Assembly (NCBI RefSeq): GCF_034424315.1
Contig: NZ_CP139972.1
Coordinates: forward strand, 7,386,501 to 7,450,500
DNA length: 64,000 bases
From: Chitinophaga sancti
Lineage (GTDB): Bacteria; Bacteroidota; Bacteroidia; Chitinophagales; Chitinophagaceae
Direction of reading: 5' to 3'
Positions within the stretch are counted from its first letter, which is position 1. Each line of letters opens with the position of its first letter. The notes below the pieces were generated by a model. The model saw only the letters and a list, made by a program, of their open reading frames with translations, ran no database searches and had not been told where the DNA came from. Positions 26,903 through 36,369 of this stretch are shown here, one piece after another. The position numbers and the translations under genes were made by a program.

Positions 26903-27959
26903 GTTATGGCCACTGGAGGTATGCAGGGGATTGGCAGCTTTGTATGTGGTGATGCATCACTCAAGGGAATTGTTGCCTGCGCCGGTACGGCCTTTGTTAT
27001 TATTTGGCCAGGAGGCCGTGATCCTGTTCTTCCTGCTGAGTGGTTTTGTGATCCATTATAACTACAGCACGAAGTCTGCATTTGATAGAAAGGATTTTCT
27101 CTGGAAACGATTTGTGCGCATCTATCCCATTTTCATCGTGGTGATGATATTGAGTGTGGGGATTGATTATTTGACGGGCAGTGCAGATGCACATACTGAC
27201 CTGCCCAGTTTCGTGTACAACCTGCTGGGCTTACAGGACTCACAGCTGCAGAAACCGGGAATCGGGTATGCAACTTTTGGTGACAATGATCCGTTGTGGA
27301 GCCTTGGTTATGAAGTGTGGTTTTACCTGTTTTATGCTGTCACAGGTACAGCGCGGTTCAACAGGAATTTACTGGCAGTCACTGTCATTGCTGTTTTATC
27401 TGCAGTGGTATTTTCCTTTTTTCCAAACAAGGCAAGCCTTACATTATTATACCTGCCTATCTGGTGGTTGGGCGCTGCGCTGGCGGAAGCATCTTTGCGC
27501 GATACGAATGTGCCATTTTTTAAAGGTCTGGGTAGTTTATTGATCACGCTGGCAGCGTATGTACTTGCCAGTTACCCACAGATCAGGGCCAGCCATAGTA
27601 CAATAGGTTTGCATCCGTTCATTGAGATCAGGCATTTTGTGGCGGCTATTGGTTTTGCAGTCGTGTGGATGGCAGCAGCGCGCTTTGTGCCGGCAGAAAA
27701 ATTCAGGTGGATGGAGCCTTTGTCGTTCCTGGCACCCATCTCTTACGGGATTTATATTGTACATGTGCCCCTGTTAAGATTTGTAAAGCACTATATGGGG
27801 CCAGGTGCACTAACATGGATCTGTTTTGCAGGACTCACTTTAGTGATGGCTTACCTGTTAGAGATTCATTTTCAAAAGAGAGTGGCTATGCCTTTATTGA
27901 TTAAAAAACGTAAGAAAGCAGCGGTCACCCTACCGGTGATCAGCGCAAAAGCATCATAA
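26886..27959 (+). CDS. Acyltransferase-3 family membrane O-acyltransferase
   Basis: The protein has 357 residues and about ten hydrophobic segments. Diagnostic segments are LEVCRGLAALYVVMHHSREL (with the catalytic His), ILFFLLSGFVIHYNYS, KRFVRIYPIFIVVMIL and NDPLWSLGYEVWFYLFYAV. It is most similar in layout to the copy at 16144. The start overlaps the preceding glycosyltransferase by 17 bp and the stop shares one base with the next ATG, so translation is probably coupled. It would decorate the polymer with an acyl group. Confidence 0.89.
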   Translation: MKTQNKLWPLEVCRGLAALYVVMHHSRELLPAPVRPLLLFGQEAVILFFLLSGFVIHYNYSTKSAFDRKDFLWKRFVRIYPIFIVVMILSVGIDYLTGSADAHTDLPSFVYNLLGLQDSQLQKPGIGYATFGDNDPLWSLGYEVWFYLFYAVTGTARFNRNLLAVTVIAVLSAVVFSFFPNKASLTLLYLPIWWLGAALAEASLRDTNVPFFKGLGSLLITLAAYVLASYPQIRASHSTIGLHPFIEIRHFVAAIGFAVVWMAAARFVPAEKFRWMEPLSFLAPISYGIYIVHVPLLRFVKHYMGPGALTWICFAGLTLVMAYLLEIHFQKRVAMPLLIKKRKKAAVTLPVISAKAS

Positions 27960-29107
27960 TGAAAATCTTATTTATTGTTCCTTCTTACAAGCCGGCATTT
28001 ATATATGGCGGACCCATTGTGGTGATAGCCAGGCTGGCTGAGCGGCTGGTACGCCTTGGGCATGAGGTGACTGTATACACTACTACTGCAAATGGTCATG
28101 AAGAACTGGCAGAAGCTGTGAAAACACCGGTGCTGGTAGATGGTGTGTCGGTGTACTACTTTCCAAGAATTACCGGCGATCATACTCATGTATCTCCTGC
28201 CTTATGGAAGCATACCTGGAAAACGGTTAAGTCATATGATGTAGTTCATATTCATTCATGGTGGAGTTTCCTGGTGCTGGGTGCTTCGCTCATGTGCAGG
28301 CTGAGAGGTATTAAGCCGGTGCTTTCTCCACATGGTATGTTCTGCGATTATGTGCTTACGGCAAAGAACCAGGCAAAGAAGAAAGTATTGCACAATGTGA
28401 TTGGTAAGCGCCTGCTGAAGCATACTTACCTGCATACCTCTTCTCCTATGGAGTGGAACGAATGTTTGCGCATCAACCATAGCTGGAAGGGTGCCAATGT
28501 ATTCAACCTGGTAGACCTGCCAACAGTAACGTATCCCCGTCAGGAAAACGATGTGTTCACAATTAGTTTTCTCTCCCGTGTGGATCCTAAAAAGGGTTTG
28601 GATATTCTGCTCCTTGCATTGTCAAAAGTGCCATTTAAATACAAACTACAGATAGCTGGTTCCGGTGAAGAAGCGTATGTGACTGAGTTGAAAACGATCG
28701 TATCTACATTGAAAATAGAAGAACATGTAGAGTGGGTGGGATGGAAGAATTCAGAAACGAAGTTCCCCTTCCTGGCGAATACAGATCTGTTTGCACTCAC
28801 ATCACACAATGAAAATTTTGCTATCGTAGTGATTGAATCATTGTATGTGGGTACGCCGGTACTGATCAGCAATCATGTTGGATTATCCGGTTATGTGGAG
28901 CAAAACAGGCTGGGATGGATCACCGGGATCCATGATATAGAGGAAGTGCGGGCAAAGCTGACACTGGCATATAATGACAAGATGGAGCGGAACCGCATTA
29001 CAGCTACAGCAAGAGATATCATTACCAGGGATTTTAATGAGAACAAGCTGGCAGGAGATTACGTCACATTGTACCAAAGTTCCGGAACAGCGAAAAAGGT
29101 TATTTAA
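27959..29107 (+). CDS. Glycosyltransferase, GT4 family
   Basis: The protein has 382 residues, a clear GT4 enzyme. The N-terminal glycine-rich loop is PSYKPAFIYGGPIVVIARLA, followed by VVHIHSWWSFLVLGASLM and LSPHGMFCDYVL. The C-terminal domain has ISFLSRVDPKKGLDILLLAL, LQIAGSGEEAYVTEL and the EX7E motif in SHNENFAIVVIESLYVGTPV. It uses a nucleotide sugar and retains the anomeric configuration, as the family does. It overlaps the preceding stop by one base and lies 1 bp before the GT2 gene. Confidence 0.92.
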   Translation: MKILFIVPSYKPAFIYGGPIVVIARLAERLVRLGHEVTVYTTTANGHEELAEAVKTPVLVDGVSVYYFPRITGDHTHVSPALWKHTWKTVKSYDVVHIHSWWSFLVLGASLMCRLRGIKPVLSPHGMFCDYVLTAKNQAKKKVLHNVIGKRLLKHTYLHTSSPMEWNECLRINHSWKGANVFNLVDLPTVTYPRQENDVFTISFLSRVDPKKGLDILLLALSKVPFKYKLQIAGSGEEAYVTELKTIVSTLKIEEHVEWVGWKNSETKFPFLANTDLFALTSHNENFAIVVIESLYVGTPVLISNHVGLSGYVEQNRLGWITGIHDIEEVRAKLTLAYNDKMERNRITATARDIITRDFNENKLAGDYVTLYQSSGTAKKVI

Positions 29108-29108
29108 T

Positions 29109-30017
29109 ATGGATCTGGCAGTCATTATTCTTACATACAACGAAGAGAAACATATTGGCCGTTGCCTGGAAAGCATGCGGCAGGTATCTGATGAGATTTA
29201 TATCGTAGACGCATTTTCTACGGATGATACGGTGGCGATAGCAGAACATTATGGTGCAAAAGTAGTCCGGCACAAGTGGGTGAATTATGCACAGCAGTTT
29301 CAATGGGGCCTGGACAATTGCGGGATCAAAGCGTCCTGGGTGATGCGCATGGATGCTGACGAATACCTGGAGCCTGCATTGATCAGCGAGATCAATGAAA
29401 AGGTAAGTGTGCTGCCGGCAGATGTGAGTGGCGTGTACATCCGCAGAAAGGTTTTGTTCAAAGGCAAGTGGATTAAGCATGGGGGTTTCTATCCGCATAA
29501 CCTCCTGCGCATCTGGAGAAAGGGTGTTGGTAGTATAGAGCAGCGCTGGATGGATGAGCACATCGTATTATCACAGGGAAAGACGGTGCAGTTCAAAGAG
29601 CATATAGTGGATTACAACCTGAATGCGATTCACTGGTGGGTGAACAAGCATAATAACTATGCGATCCGTGAAATGGTGGACCTGCTGAATATTAAATACC
29701 GCCTGCTGGATGCTGATAAGCGGTTGCTGGAAATGGAAAGTACGCAGGCAAAGCGAAAGAGGTTCCTGAAAGAGCGGGTATATTCTTCTTTATCACCAGG
29801 TATGCGGGCTTCTTTTTACTTCCTGTACCGCTATGTGTTGCGCTTTGGTTTTATGGATGGTTATCATGGATTTGTATTTCACTTTATGCAGGGATATTGG
29901 TACCGCTTACTGGTGGATATAAACCTGGAAGAGTTTGAGCGGAAGCTGAACGGAGATACGGGGAAGGAAAAAATGCTCGCTGTGTTGAAGGAAGATTACA
30001 ATATCGTGCTTAACTGA
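29109..30017 (+). CDS. Glycosyltransferase, GT2 family (GT-A)
   Basis: The protein has 302 residues from ATG 29109; longer starts lie inside the previous gene. GT-A motifs are AVIILTYNEEKHIGRCLESM (residues 4-23), YIVDAFSTDDTVAIAEHYGA and the metal-binding DxD motif in VMRMDADEYLEP. The C-terminal half has RFLKERVYSSLSPGMRASFY and conserved aromatic residues, as in the WaaE/KdtX-like branch. It is an inverting enzyme acting at the membrane. Its stop shares one base with the VanZ gene's start. Donor unknown. Confidence 0.92.
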   Translation: MDLAVIILTYNEEKHIGRCLESMRQVSDEIYIVDAFSTDDTVAIAEHYGAKVVRHKWVNYAQQFQWGLDNCGIKASWVMRMDADEYLEPALISEINEKVSVLPADVSGVYIRRKVLFKGKWIKHGGFYPHNLLRIWRKGVGSIEQRWMDEHIVLSQGKTVQFKEHIVDYNLNAIHWWVNKHNNYAIREMVDLLNIKYRLLDADKRLLEMESTQAKRKRFLKERVYSSLSPGMRASFYFLYRYVLRFGFMDGYHGFVFHFMQGYWYRLLVDINLEEFERKLNGDTGKEKMLAVLKEDYNIVLN

Positions 30018-30469
30018 TGTGGATGAAGAAGAAGATTTATTTGAGTGCGGGCTATTTTGTGCTCTTATTTTATATCGTGTTTTGGGCCCCGTGGAGAAAG
30101 GGCGCGAAGTATTCAGCAGCAGAGCGATTGAGATTACATCCGGTTGTAGACAGTGTAAAAGAGTTGTTTAACAATCATGGGGGAACCTGGTGGGTGCATG
30201 CTTTCTATTTCTGCAGCAATCTTTTTGGCAATATCATTTTGTTCCTTCCTTTTCCATTTGTGATGATGTGGATATTCAATATGAGGAGTGTAATGAGAAT
30301 AGCCCTGCTGGCATGTTTGTTAAGTCTGACCATTGAAATTACACAGTACTATACAGGAACCGGCGTCGCTGATGTTGACGATGTATTGCTCAATACGACA
30401 GGAGCTATTGCCGGGTTTTATTTATGCCGCTTTTTTCAAAACCATTCAAAATATTTCATACACCGATGA
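30017..30469 (+). CDS. VanZ-family membrane protein
   Basis: The protein has 150 residues and four hydrophobic segments. VanZ hallmarks are NLFGNIILFLPFPFVMMW and SLTIEITQYYTGTGVADVDD followed by VLLNTTGAIAGF. The family takes its name from a teicoplanin-resistance gene, but most members, including those in Bacteroidota polysaccharide loci, have no proven role. Its position in the middle of the locus suggests a part in membrane or lipid-carrier steps, which is inference. It overlaps its neighbours by 1 bp and 4 bp. Confidence 0.85.
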   Translation: MWMKKKIYLSAGYFVLLFYIVFWAPWRKGAKYSAAERLRLHPVVDSVKELFNNHGGTWWVHAFYFCSNLFGNIILFLPFPFVMMWIFNMRSVMRIALLACLLSLTIEITQYYTGTGVADVDDVLLNTTGAIAGFYLCRFFQNHSKYFIHR

Positions 30470-31014
30470 ACACCGATCTATCCAGGTTTAACACAGGTAA
30501 CTATGCAGCCGGACCCAAGTGGAAAATCGGATTATGGTACCTGGTTAACTATTACGTTTTTAACAGTGCTTTGCCATGGCCCTATGGTATTAAAGTAAAA
30601 CTGTTGCGCTCATTTGGCGCGAAGGTGGGCAAAGGTCTTGTGATCAAGACCAAAGTTAGGATTAAATATCCGTGGCGCTTATCAATTGGTGATCATTGCT
30701 GGATTGGGGAAAGTGTGTGGATTGATAATTTGGAAAATGTATACATCGGTAATCATGTGTGTATATCACAGGGGGCGATGTTGCTGACAGGTAACCACGA
30801 TTACAATCGCAGCGATTTCCCATACAGGCTGGGGGGCATCAGGATAGAAGATGGCGTGTGGATTGGTGCGCAGTCAGTTGTATGCCCGGGAATAGTGTGT
30901 GGCTCCCATGCGGTGCTGACGGTGAAGTCGGTGGCAGCAAAAGATATGGATGCCTGGAGTATTTATGCAGGGAACCCTGCTGTTTCAGTACGTAAAAGAA
31001 AGATACTAGCATAG
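30466..31014 (+). CDS. wcaF: WcaF-like colanic-acid-type acetyltransferase (left-handed beta-helix)
   Basis: The protein has 182 residues from ATG 30466 (ATGA overlap with vanZ). The N-terminus has the WcaF signature: DLSRFNTGNYAAGPKWKIGL, then LPWPYGIKVKLLRSFGAKVG. Hexapeptide repeats follow (LSIGDHCWIGESVWIDNL, YIGNHVCISQGAMLL, TGNHDY, GVWIGAQSVVCPG), forming a beta-helix with a catalytic His. The family uses acetyl-CoA to O-acetylate a sugar, fucose in the colanic acid case. Its presence beside a WcaI-like and a WcaJ-like gene strengthens the colanic-acid comparison. Confidence 0.9.
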   Translation: MNTDLSRFNTGNYAAGPKWKIGLWYLVNYYVFNSALPWPYGIKVKLLRSFGAKVGKGLVIKTKVRIKYPWRLSIGDHCWIGESVWIDNLENVYIGNHVCISQGAMLLTGNHDYNRSDFPYRLGGIRIEDGVWIGAQSVVCPGIVCGSHAVLTVKSVAAKDMDAWSIYAGNPAVSVRKRKILA

Positions 31015-31016
31015 TT

Positions 31017-32246
31017 ATGTCCAAGCGAATATTACTCATAGGCGGGAATTTTTCACCGGAACCTACCGGGATAGGGAAATACAATGGTGAGATGATGAAA
31101 TGGCTGGCAGAGAATGGATATGACTGTACAGTGATCACCAGTTATCCTTACTATCCGGAGTGGAAGGTGCAGCCCCCTTACGACAAGAAAAAGAACTGGT
31201 ATACCAGGGAGAAACAGGGTAAGCTAACGGTATACAGATGTCCGCAATACGTGCCGGCAAAGCCTACGGGCAAGACACGCATCATGCTGGATTTTTCATT
31301 TGCCGTGTCTGCATTTTTTAGGTTGCTGACATTGCTGCCCCGGAAAAAATATGATGTGGTGATAACGGTAGTACCGCCTTTTCACCTGGGCCTGCTGGCG
31401 GTGATCTATAAGAAACTGAGAGGTGCGAAAGTATTTTATCATATACAGGATATGCAGATAGAGGCCGCGAGAGATCTGAAAATGATAGCATCGCCGAAAC
31501 TGATCAATATACTCTTCAAAATGGAGCGGTACATCTTCAGGCAGGCTGATATGGTAGGCAGTATTTCTGATGGTATGATGAAGAAGATCCAGGAGAAGGC
31601 GAAGAAGGATATTTTCTTTTTCCCGAACTGGGTAGATGTGAATAAGTTTCATCCTATTGAAGAACGGTTGTTGCTGAAAACGGAATATGGATTTGCAGCG
31701 ACAGATAAGATTGTGTTGTATTCCGGTGCGATCGGGGAGAAGCAGGGCCTGGAATCTATACTACAGGCAGCGCAGGCACTGAAAGAAGACAGGCATCTGA
31801 AATTTCTGATCTGTGGTTCCGGACCTTATAAAGAGCGCCTGGTAATGCAGGCAGCGGAGATGGGTTTAGAGAATGTGATCTTTTTCCCTTTGCAGCCATT
31901 TGAGCGGTTTAATCACTTTTTGAATATGGCAGATGTGCATTTGGTGATCCAGAAAGCAAATGCCAGTGACCTGGTGATGCCAAGCAAGCTCACAACAATT
32001 TTGGCAGTGGGGGGGCTGGCGCTGATCACAGCCAACAGTGGAACAAGTTTGCATGACCTGGTGAGTACACATAACATGGGCATTCTGGTAGATGCAGAAA
32101 ACCAGGCGGCGCTCAATGAAGGGATCCTGCGGTCAGTAAATGAGGATGTAAGGGAAATAGCGGGGAACGGCAGAGCGTATGCAGAGAATTATTTGTCAGT
32201 GAGCAGAATTATGGGTCGGTTCGAAGAACATGTAGTAGTAGGATAA
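31017..32246 (+). CDS. wcaI: WcaI-like glycosyltransferase (GT4)
   Basis: The protein has 409 residues. The start, RILLIGGNFSPEPTGIGKYN, is highly typical of WcaI, followed by SYPYYPEWKV and DVVITVVPPFHLGLLAVIY. FYHIQDMQIEAARDLKMI and DMVGSISDGMMKKI also fit. The donor domain has KIVLYSGAIGEKQGLESILQ, FLICGSGPYKERLV and DLVMPSKLTTILAVGGLAL. In colanic acid loci WcaI is a glycosyltransferase of the repeat unit. The gene starts 2 bp after wcaF. Confidence 0.92.
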   Translation: MSKRILLIGGNFSPEPTGIGKYNGEMMKWLAENGYDCTVITSYPYYPEWKVQPPYDKKKNWYTREKQGKLTVYRCPQYVPAKPTGKTRIMLDFSFAVSAFFRLLTLLPRKKYDVVITVVPPFHLGLLAVIYKKLRGAKVFYHIQDMQIEAARDLKMIASPKLINILFKMERYIFRQADMVGSISDGMMKKIQEKAKKDIFFFPNWVDVNKFHPIEERLLLKTEYGFAATDKIVLYSGAIGEKQGLESILQAAQALKEDRHLKFLICGSGPYKERLVMQAAEMGLENVIFFPLQPFERFNHFLNMADVHLVIQKANASDLVMPSKLTTILAVGGLALITANSGTSLHDLVSTHNMGILVDAENQAALNEGILRSVNEDVREIAGNGRAYAENYLSVSRIMGRFEEHVVVG

Positions 32247-32257
32247 AACTTATTTTT

Positions 32258-33643
32258 ATGTTAAACCGTTATTTAAAAATATGCAGCATTCAGATCCTGA
32301 TCATGGATTTCTTCTGTCTGAATGGATTTTTCTTTTTTGTTTCCTACTGGTTACAGCAAAAAGAGGTACCAGTACACCTGGACAGGGATACTTTTTTACT
32401 CGCTTCAAATATTGCGTGGGTTATTGCGTTGTATACTACGGGGATTTATTTCATGAGTCAGCAGATGAGTTATGAAAAGATAGCCCGGAAAACGATTCAG
32501 GGCATCCTGCTATACCTGCTATTGATATTGTTGTTTGTATTTCTGAACAAAGAAGCCTATAACCGTATCTTCATCATTACGTATTGTGCGCTGTTCCTCA
32601 TCATTGTGCTGGCAGACAGGCTTTTCTTTTATATGCTGACGCATTATTTGCTGCAGCGGAAAGAGATAGAGCGTAAAGTGGTTATCGTGGGCTATAACGA
32701 CCTTTCGAAGCAATTGGTGGATAACCTGCTGGGCAGGAAAAGTAACCTCCGTTTTGAGGGTTATTTTGAGGAATACAGCAATGTGCATGAGCTGTCGTAT
32801 TACCCCGTGATCGGTAATTTGCAGGAATGTATCAATTATGCACAGTCAAATAACATCAGGGAGATCTATTCCACTTTATCACCGGAGCAGTTTCCTTACC
32901 TGTATACCCTGGCGCATGAGGCGGAGAAGCATTTTATCCGTTTCCGTTTTGTGCCTGACTTCAGGATGTTTGTGAACCGGCAGATCTACATTGATTACCT
33001 GGATGATATTCCCATCATTTCACTTCGCTCGGAGCCGCTGGATGATATTGCGAACAGGATCAGGAAACGTTTCTTTGACCTGGTATTCAGCCTGGGGGTA
33101 ACGATCTTTTTACTAAGCTGGCTGATACCTTTGCTGGCATTGCTGGTGAAGCTGGAGAGCAAGGGGCCGGTATTTTTTATACAACACAGAACCGGTCGTA
33201 ACAATAAGACTTTCGGCTGTCTGAAATTCAGGAGCATGTATGTGAATAATGATGCGAACAATAAGCAGGCAACGCGAAACGACAAGCGGTTTACCAGGCT
33301 GGGGAAATTTATGAGGAAGACGAACCTGGATGAGATGCCGCAGTTCCTGAATGTATTGTTAGGGGATATGTCGATAGTAGGGCCAAGACCGCATATGCTG
33401 AAGCATACAGAGGAATTTTCTGCTATCATTCAGCGGTATATGATCAGGCATTTCTTAAAACCGGGCATTACGGGCTGGGCGCAGGTGAATGGATACAGAG
33501 GAGAGATTACGGACGATTTACACCTTGCAAAGCGTATAGAGCATGATATCTGGTATATGGAAAACTGGTCGGTGTACCTGGATCTGAAGATTATTTTCCT
33601 GACGGTATTTAATACTATCAGGGGTGATAAAAATGCATTTTAA
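32258..33643 (+). CDS. wcaJ: Undecaprenyl-phosphate glucose phosphotransferase (WcaJ-like)
   Basis: The protein has 461 residues. Four N-terminal membrane helices are followed by a CoA-binding-like cytosolic domain (RKVVIVGYNDLSKQLVDNLL). Another helix precedes the bacterial sugar transferase domain: KRFFDLVFSLGVTIFLLSWL, PVFFIQHRTGRNNKTFGCLK, NLDEMPQFLNVLLGDMSIVG followed by PRPHM, and KPGITGWAQVNGYRGE. It moves a hexose-1-phosphate, usually glucose, from UDP-sugar to undecaprenyl phosphate and so starts the repeat unit. It is the last biosynthetic gene of the locus. Confidence 0.93.
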   Translation: MLNRYLKICSIQILIMDFFCLNGFFFFVSYWLQQKEVPVHLDRDTFLLASNIAWVIALYTTGIYFMSQQMSYEKIARKTIQGILLYLLLILLFVFLNKEAYNRIFIITYCALFLIIVLADRLFFYMLTHYLLQRKEIERKVVIVGYNDLSKQLVDNLLGRKSNLRFEGYFEEYSNVHELSYYPVIGNLQECINYAQSNNIREIYSTLSPEQFPYLYTLAHEAEKHFIRFRFVPDFRMFVNRQIYIDYLDDIPIISLRSEPLDDIANRIRKRFFDLVFSLGVTIFLLSWLIPLLALLVKLESKGPVFFIQHRTGRNNKTFGCLKFRSMYVNNDANNKQATRNDKRFTRLGKFMRKTNLDEMPQFLNVLLGDMSIVGPRPHMLKHTEEFSAIIQRYMIRHFLKPGITGWAQVNGYRGEITDDLHLAKRIEHDIWYMENWSVYLDLKIIFLTVFNTIRGDKNAF

Positions 33644-33853
33644 CTTTTTTTGAATATAGTGAAAGGTAGTTTGGTTGTATAATAATTATAGCGGACATGC
33701 TCTAATCTTGAGAAAAACCATCAGATTGGCCATATTTTACTAATATAAGTAATAATGTTAATAGAAAACAACAGGCATTAAGTGTTAGTTTTACACTCTG
33801 GCATCATTGTTAAGCCGACGACCAACTTAGGAAGCCTGTAAACAGCGTAGTAA

Positions 33854-34528
33854 ATGAAAACTTCTGTGTCAGTACAAAATTTCCTTGAGGACAACCGGCT
33901 TATTGAGGATATCTTTCATGAACTGAAATCTATTGTAGCGAGTATCCTATCCAGCGTAGAGCTGATAGCGTTATATGATGGAAAACAGGTTGAAGGGAGA
34001 ATAACCCGTCAGACGGAGGCCATCAAATCGCAGGTGATCGAGCTGGACTTTCAGTTGCAAAATGTGCGTATAGTACAATATATGCTAAACAAGCGTTTTG
34101 CGTTTAATAGAAAGCAGACGAGCCTGCACTTGTTTTTGAATCAGTTAATCCGGGATGAACCGTATGATAAAGTTTTGCAGCCCGTCACTGAATTACCAGC
34201 TGTAAAGAAAGTGATTGACGCTTATATCGATGAGTTTGTGATCCGCCAGCTGGTATTGAATCTTTATTTCTGGATGAACCGGCATTCTACAAGTCATCAG
34301 TTACCTAAGCTCTTATTTAGTTTTGAAGAAAGCTATTTTGAGATCAGGGGGAATTTTTATGCGAATTATTTCAGGGATACTGATAATGAATTGCTCAACC
34401 AGCCGGTGTGTTATTTAATGTCTTATATGGCGGCCTTGCATGAGGGGAGTTTTGACCTGGTAATGGAGCCGGGGAAGAATGTGAATGTGGTGGTGAGGAT
34501 ACCGTATAAGGCGGGTGGGTTGAGATAG
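33854..34528 (+). CDS. Degenerate histidine-kinase-like protein
   Basis: The protein has 224 residues and no membrane segment. The start resembles a HisKA helix (EDIFHELKSIVASILSSVEL), including a His in the right place (His22). The region after about residue 120 looks like a worn-down HATPase domain: FVIRQLVLNLYFWMNR stands where the N box should be, and the end (GSFDLVMEPGKNVNVVVRIP) resembles the last strands. The G1 (DxGxG) and G2 (GxGLG) motifs are absent, so ATP binding is unlikely. It may act as a phosphotransfer or scaffold protein for the regulators at 5.2-7.4 kb. It is co-directional with the locus, 210 bp after wcaJ, and ends at a strong terminator. Confidence 0.7.
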   Translation: MKTSVSVQNFLEDNRLIEDIFHELKSIVASILSSVELIALYDGKQVEGRITRQTEAIKSQVIELDFQLQNVRIVQYMLNKRFAFNRKQTSLHLFLNQLIRDEPYDKVLQPVTELPAVKKVIDAYIDEFVIRQLVLNLYFWMNRHSTSHQLPKLLFSFEESYFEIRGNFYANYFRDTDNELLNQPVCYLMSYMAALHEGSFDLVMEPGKNVNVVVRIPYKAGGLR

Positions 34529-34578
34529 AAGATATTTAATGAAGTCTCTTAGAAACAATAAGATAAGGTTAAAACAAA

Positions 34579-34598
34579 GGGGGTATATCCATACCCCC
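34579..34598. terminator. Bidirectional hairpin terminator
   Basis: GGGGGTAT (34579-34586) and ATACCCCC (34591-34598) form a perfect 8-bp stem with the loop ATCC, followed by TATTTTATTTTA on the plus strand. It is placed between the end of the exopolysaccharide locus and the convergent mqo gene, so it can serve both. Confidence 0.85.
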
Positions 34599-34610
34599 TA
34601 TTTTATTTTA

Positions 34611-36098
34611 TCAGTCTTTTAGTTCGAGTACATTGTTAGCCCATGATCTCACCTGCGCCAGCATTTCAGGTTCATCCGCCAGTTTCTTACCATAAGACGG
34701 AATCATCTGCAACAGCTTATTCCTCCATGCCTCAGTGGCTAGCTCTTTCTTAAAGCACCTGTTCAGCAGTTCCAGCATAATAGAAACAGCGGTACTTGCA
34801 CCAGGACTAGCACCCAGCAAAGCAGCAATACTTCCATCTGCTGCACTTACCACCTCAGTACCAAACTCCAGGATACCACCATGCTCAGGATCCTTCTTAA
34901 TCACCTGCACACGCTGTCCTGCTACTTCCAGCTGCCAATCTTCCATCTTTGCTTCGGGCAGGAAATCCTGCAATGCCTGCAATCTTTCTTCCGGAGACTG
35001 ACGTATCTGGTCGATCAGGTATTTAGTCAAAGGAAGGTTATCGAGACCAGCTGCCAGCATTGGACGGATATTATTGAACTTGATAGAGCGTGGCAGATCC
35101 AGCCATGAACCTTTTTTCAGGAACTTGGTAGAGAAACCGGCGTAAGGACCAAACAGCAATGCCTTCTTACCATCGATCACACGGGTATCGAGGTGAGGTA
35201 CAGACATTGGTGGTGCACCTACTGACGCTTTACCATATACTTTTGCAGCATGTTTTTCTACGATTGCCTGGTTGTTACAAACCAGCCACTGACCACTTAC
35301 AGGGAATCCACCGAAACCTTTACCTTCTTCAATGCCTGATTTTTCCAGCAGTGGGAGTGAACCACCACCTGCACCAATGAATACAAATTTCGCCTGTAGT
35401 GTTCTTTTTTTACCATTTTTCAGGTCCTTCACTTTCAGTTTCCACCTGCCATCTTCGTTCTGGTCCAGATCTTTCACTTCGTGTTCGAGGTGGAGGTGTA
35501 CACCCGGCTGTCGCTGCAGGTATGCAATGAGTGAGCGGGTGAGGGCGCCAAAGTTGATGTCAGTACCAGCATCCATACGGGTAGCTGCTACTTTTTCGTT
35601 AGGGTCACGGCCTTCCATTACCAGGGGGATCCAGTTTTTGATCACCTCGGGGTCTTCTGAAAATTCCATGCCTTTGAAGAGATTATTAGCGGAAAGCGCC
35701 TGCTGGCGTTTTCTGAGGTATTCTACGTTTTTTTCTCCCCATACAAAGCTCATGTGAGGAACGCCTTGTATAAAGTTGCCCGGCGAGTTTACGCAACCTG
35801 CCTGTACGAGGAATGACCAGAACTCTTTTGAGATTTCAAAAGATTCGGCAATCTTAATCGCTTTTCCGATGTCGATAGATCCATCCTGCTTTTCAGGCGT
35901 GTAGTTCAACTCACAGAAGGCAGAGTGGCCTGTACCGGCATTATTCCAGGCATCCGAGCTTTCTCCGGCGATCACGTCCAGTCGTTCGAAGATTTCTATT
36001 GTCAGCTCCGGTTGTAATTCTTTCAGCAATACGCCTAGCGTTGCACTCATTATGCCCGCACCGATCAGTACGATGTCAGGCGCCGATTTAGGAGACAT
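34611..36098 (-). CDS. mqo: Malate:quinone oxidoreductase
   Basis: The protein has 495 residues from the ATG at 36098; ten residues further upstream ([10 protein letters not shown]) look non-coding. The FAD motif is [20 protein letters not shown] (residues 7-26), and [20 protein letters not shown] and [15 protein letters not shown] are typical of Mqo. The C-terminal part has [20 protein letters not shown]. It is a peripheral membrane flavoenzyme that oxidises malate to oxaloacetate and reduces the quinone pool, replacing or supplementing NAD-linked malate dehydrogenase. It stands alone, with a shared terminator downstream and 270 bp to the nitrate genes upstream. Confidence 0.95.
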   Translation of the reverse strand: MSPKSAPDIVLIGAGIMSATLGVLLKELQPELTIEIFERLDVIAGESSDAWNNAGTGHSAFCELNYTPEKQDGSIDIGKAIKIAESFEISKEFWSFLVQAGCVNSPGNFIQGVPHMSFVWGEKNVEYLRKRQQALSANNLFKGMEFSEDPEVIKNWIPLVMEGRDPNEKVAATRMDAGTDINFGALTRSLIAYLQRQPGVHLHLEHEVKDLDQNEDGRWKLKVKDLKNGKKRTLQAKFVFIGAGGGSLPLLEKSGIEEGKGFGGFPVSGQWLVCNNQAIVEKHAAKVYGKASVGAPPMSVPHLDTRVIDGKKALLFGPYAGFSTKFLKKGSWLDLPRSIKFNNIRPMLAAGLDNLPLTKYLIDQIRQSPEERLQALQDFLPEAKMEDWQLEVAGQRVQVIKKDPEHGGILEFGTEVVSAADGSIAALLGASPGASTAVSIMLELLNRCFKKELATEAWRNKLLQMIPSYGKKLADEPEMLAQVRSWANNVLELKD

Positions 36099-36369
36099 AT
36101 TATTATTTTTACGCGATTTGCAGCGCAAAAATAATACTTAATGATCGGATTTTGTAGTGCATTTACCGTTTTTTGATCCTTTTTATAGGGGGAAGAGGAT
36201 GAGAATGGTGTGGAAAGTAGTGGGAGAGGCTGTATTGTAATAATGCAAATGTATTGTTAAAGCCATGAGAGCATAAATGGAACTGGCCTGCGGCAGCATG
36301 CAAGATGGGCCATTGTTTGAGGAACTGAGTAAATTGGCCTTGCATGCCTGTATTTGGGAGGAGATGCTA

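Noticed and set aside
34881..35757. Plus-strand reading frames across mqo
   Set aside because: They are antisense shadows of a clear mqo gene and show no protein family features.
36163..36345. 60-codon minus-strand frame between mqo and the rubredoxin-tailed gene
   Set aside because: Composition is atypical (His/Phe/Gln-rich) and nothing around it supports translation; the 241-bp gap otherwise shows nothing I can name.
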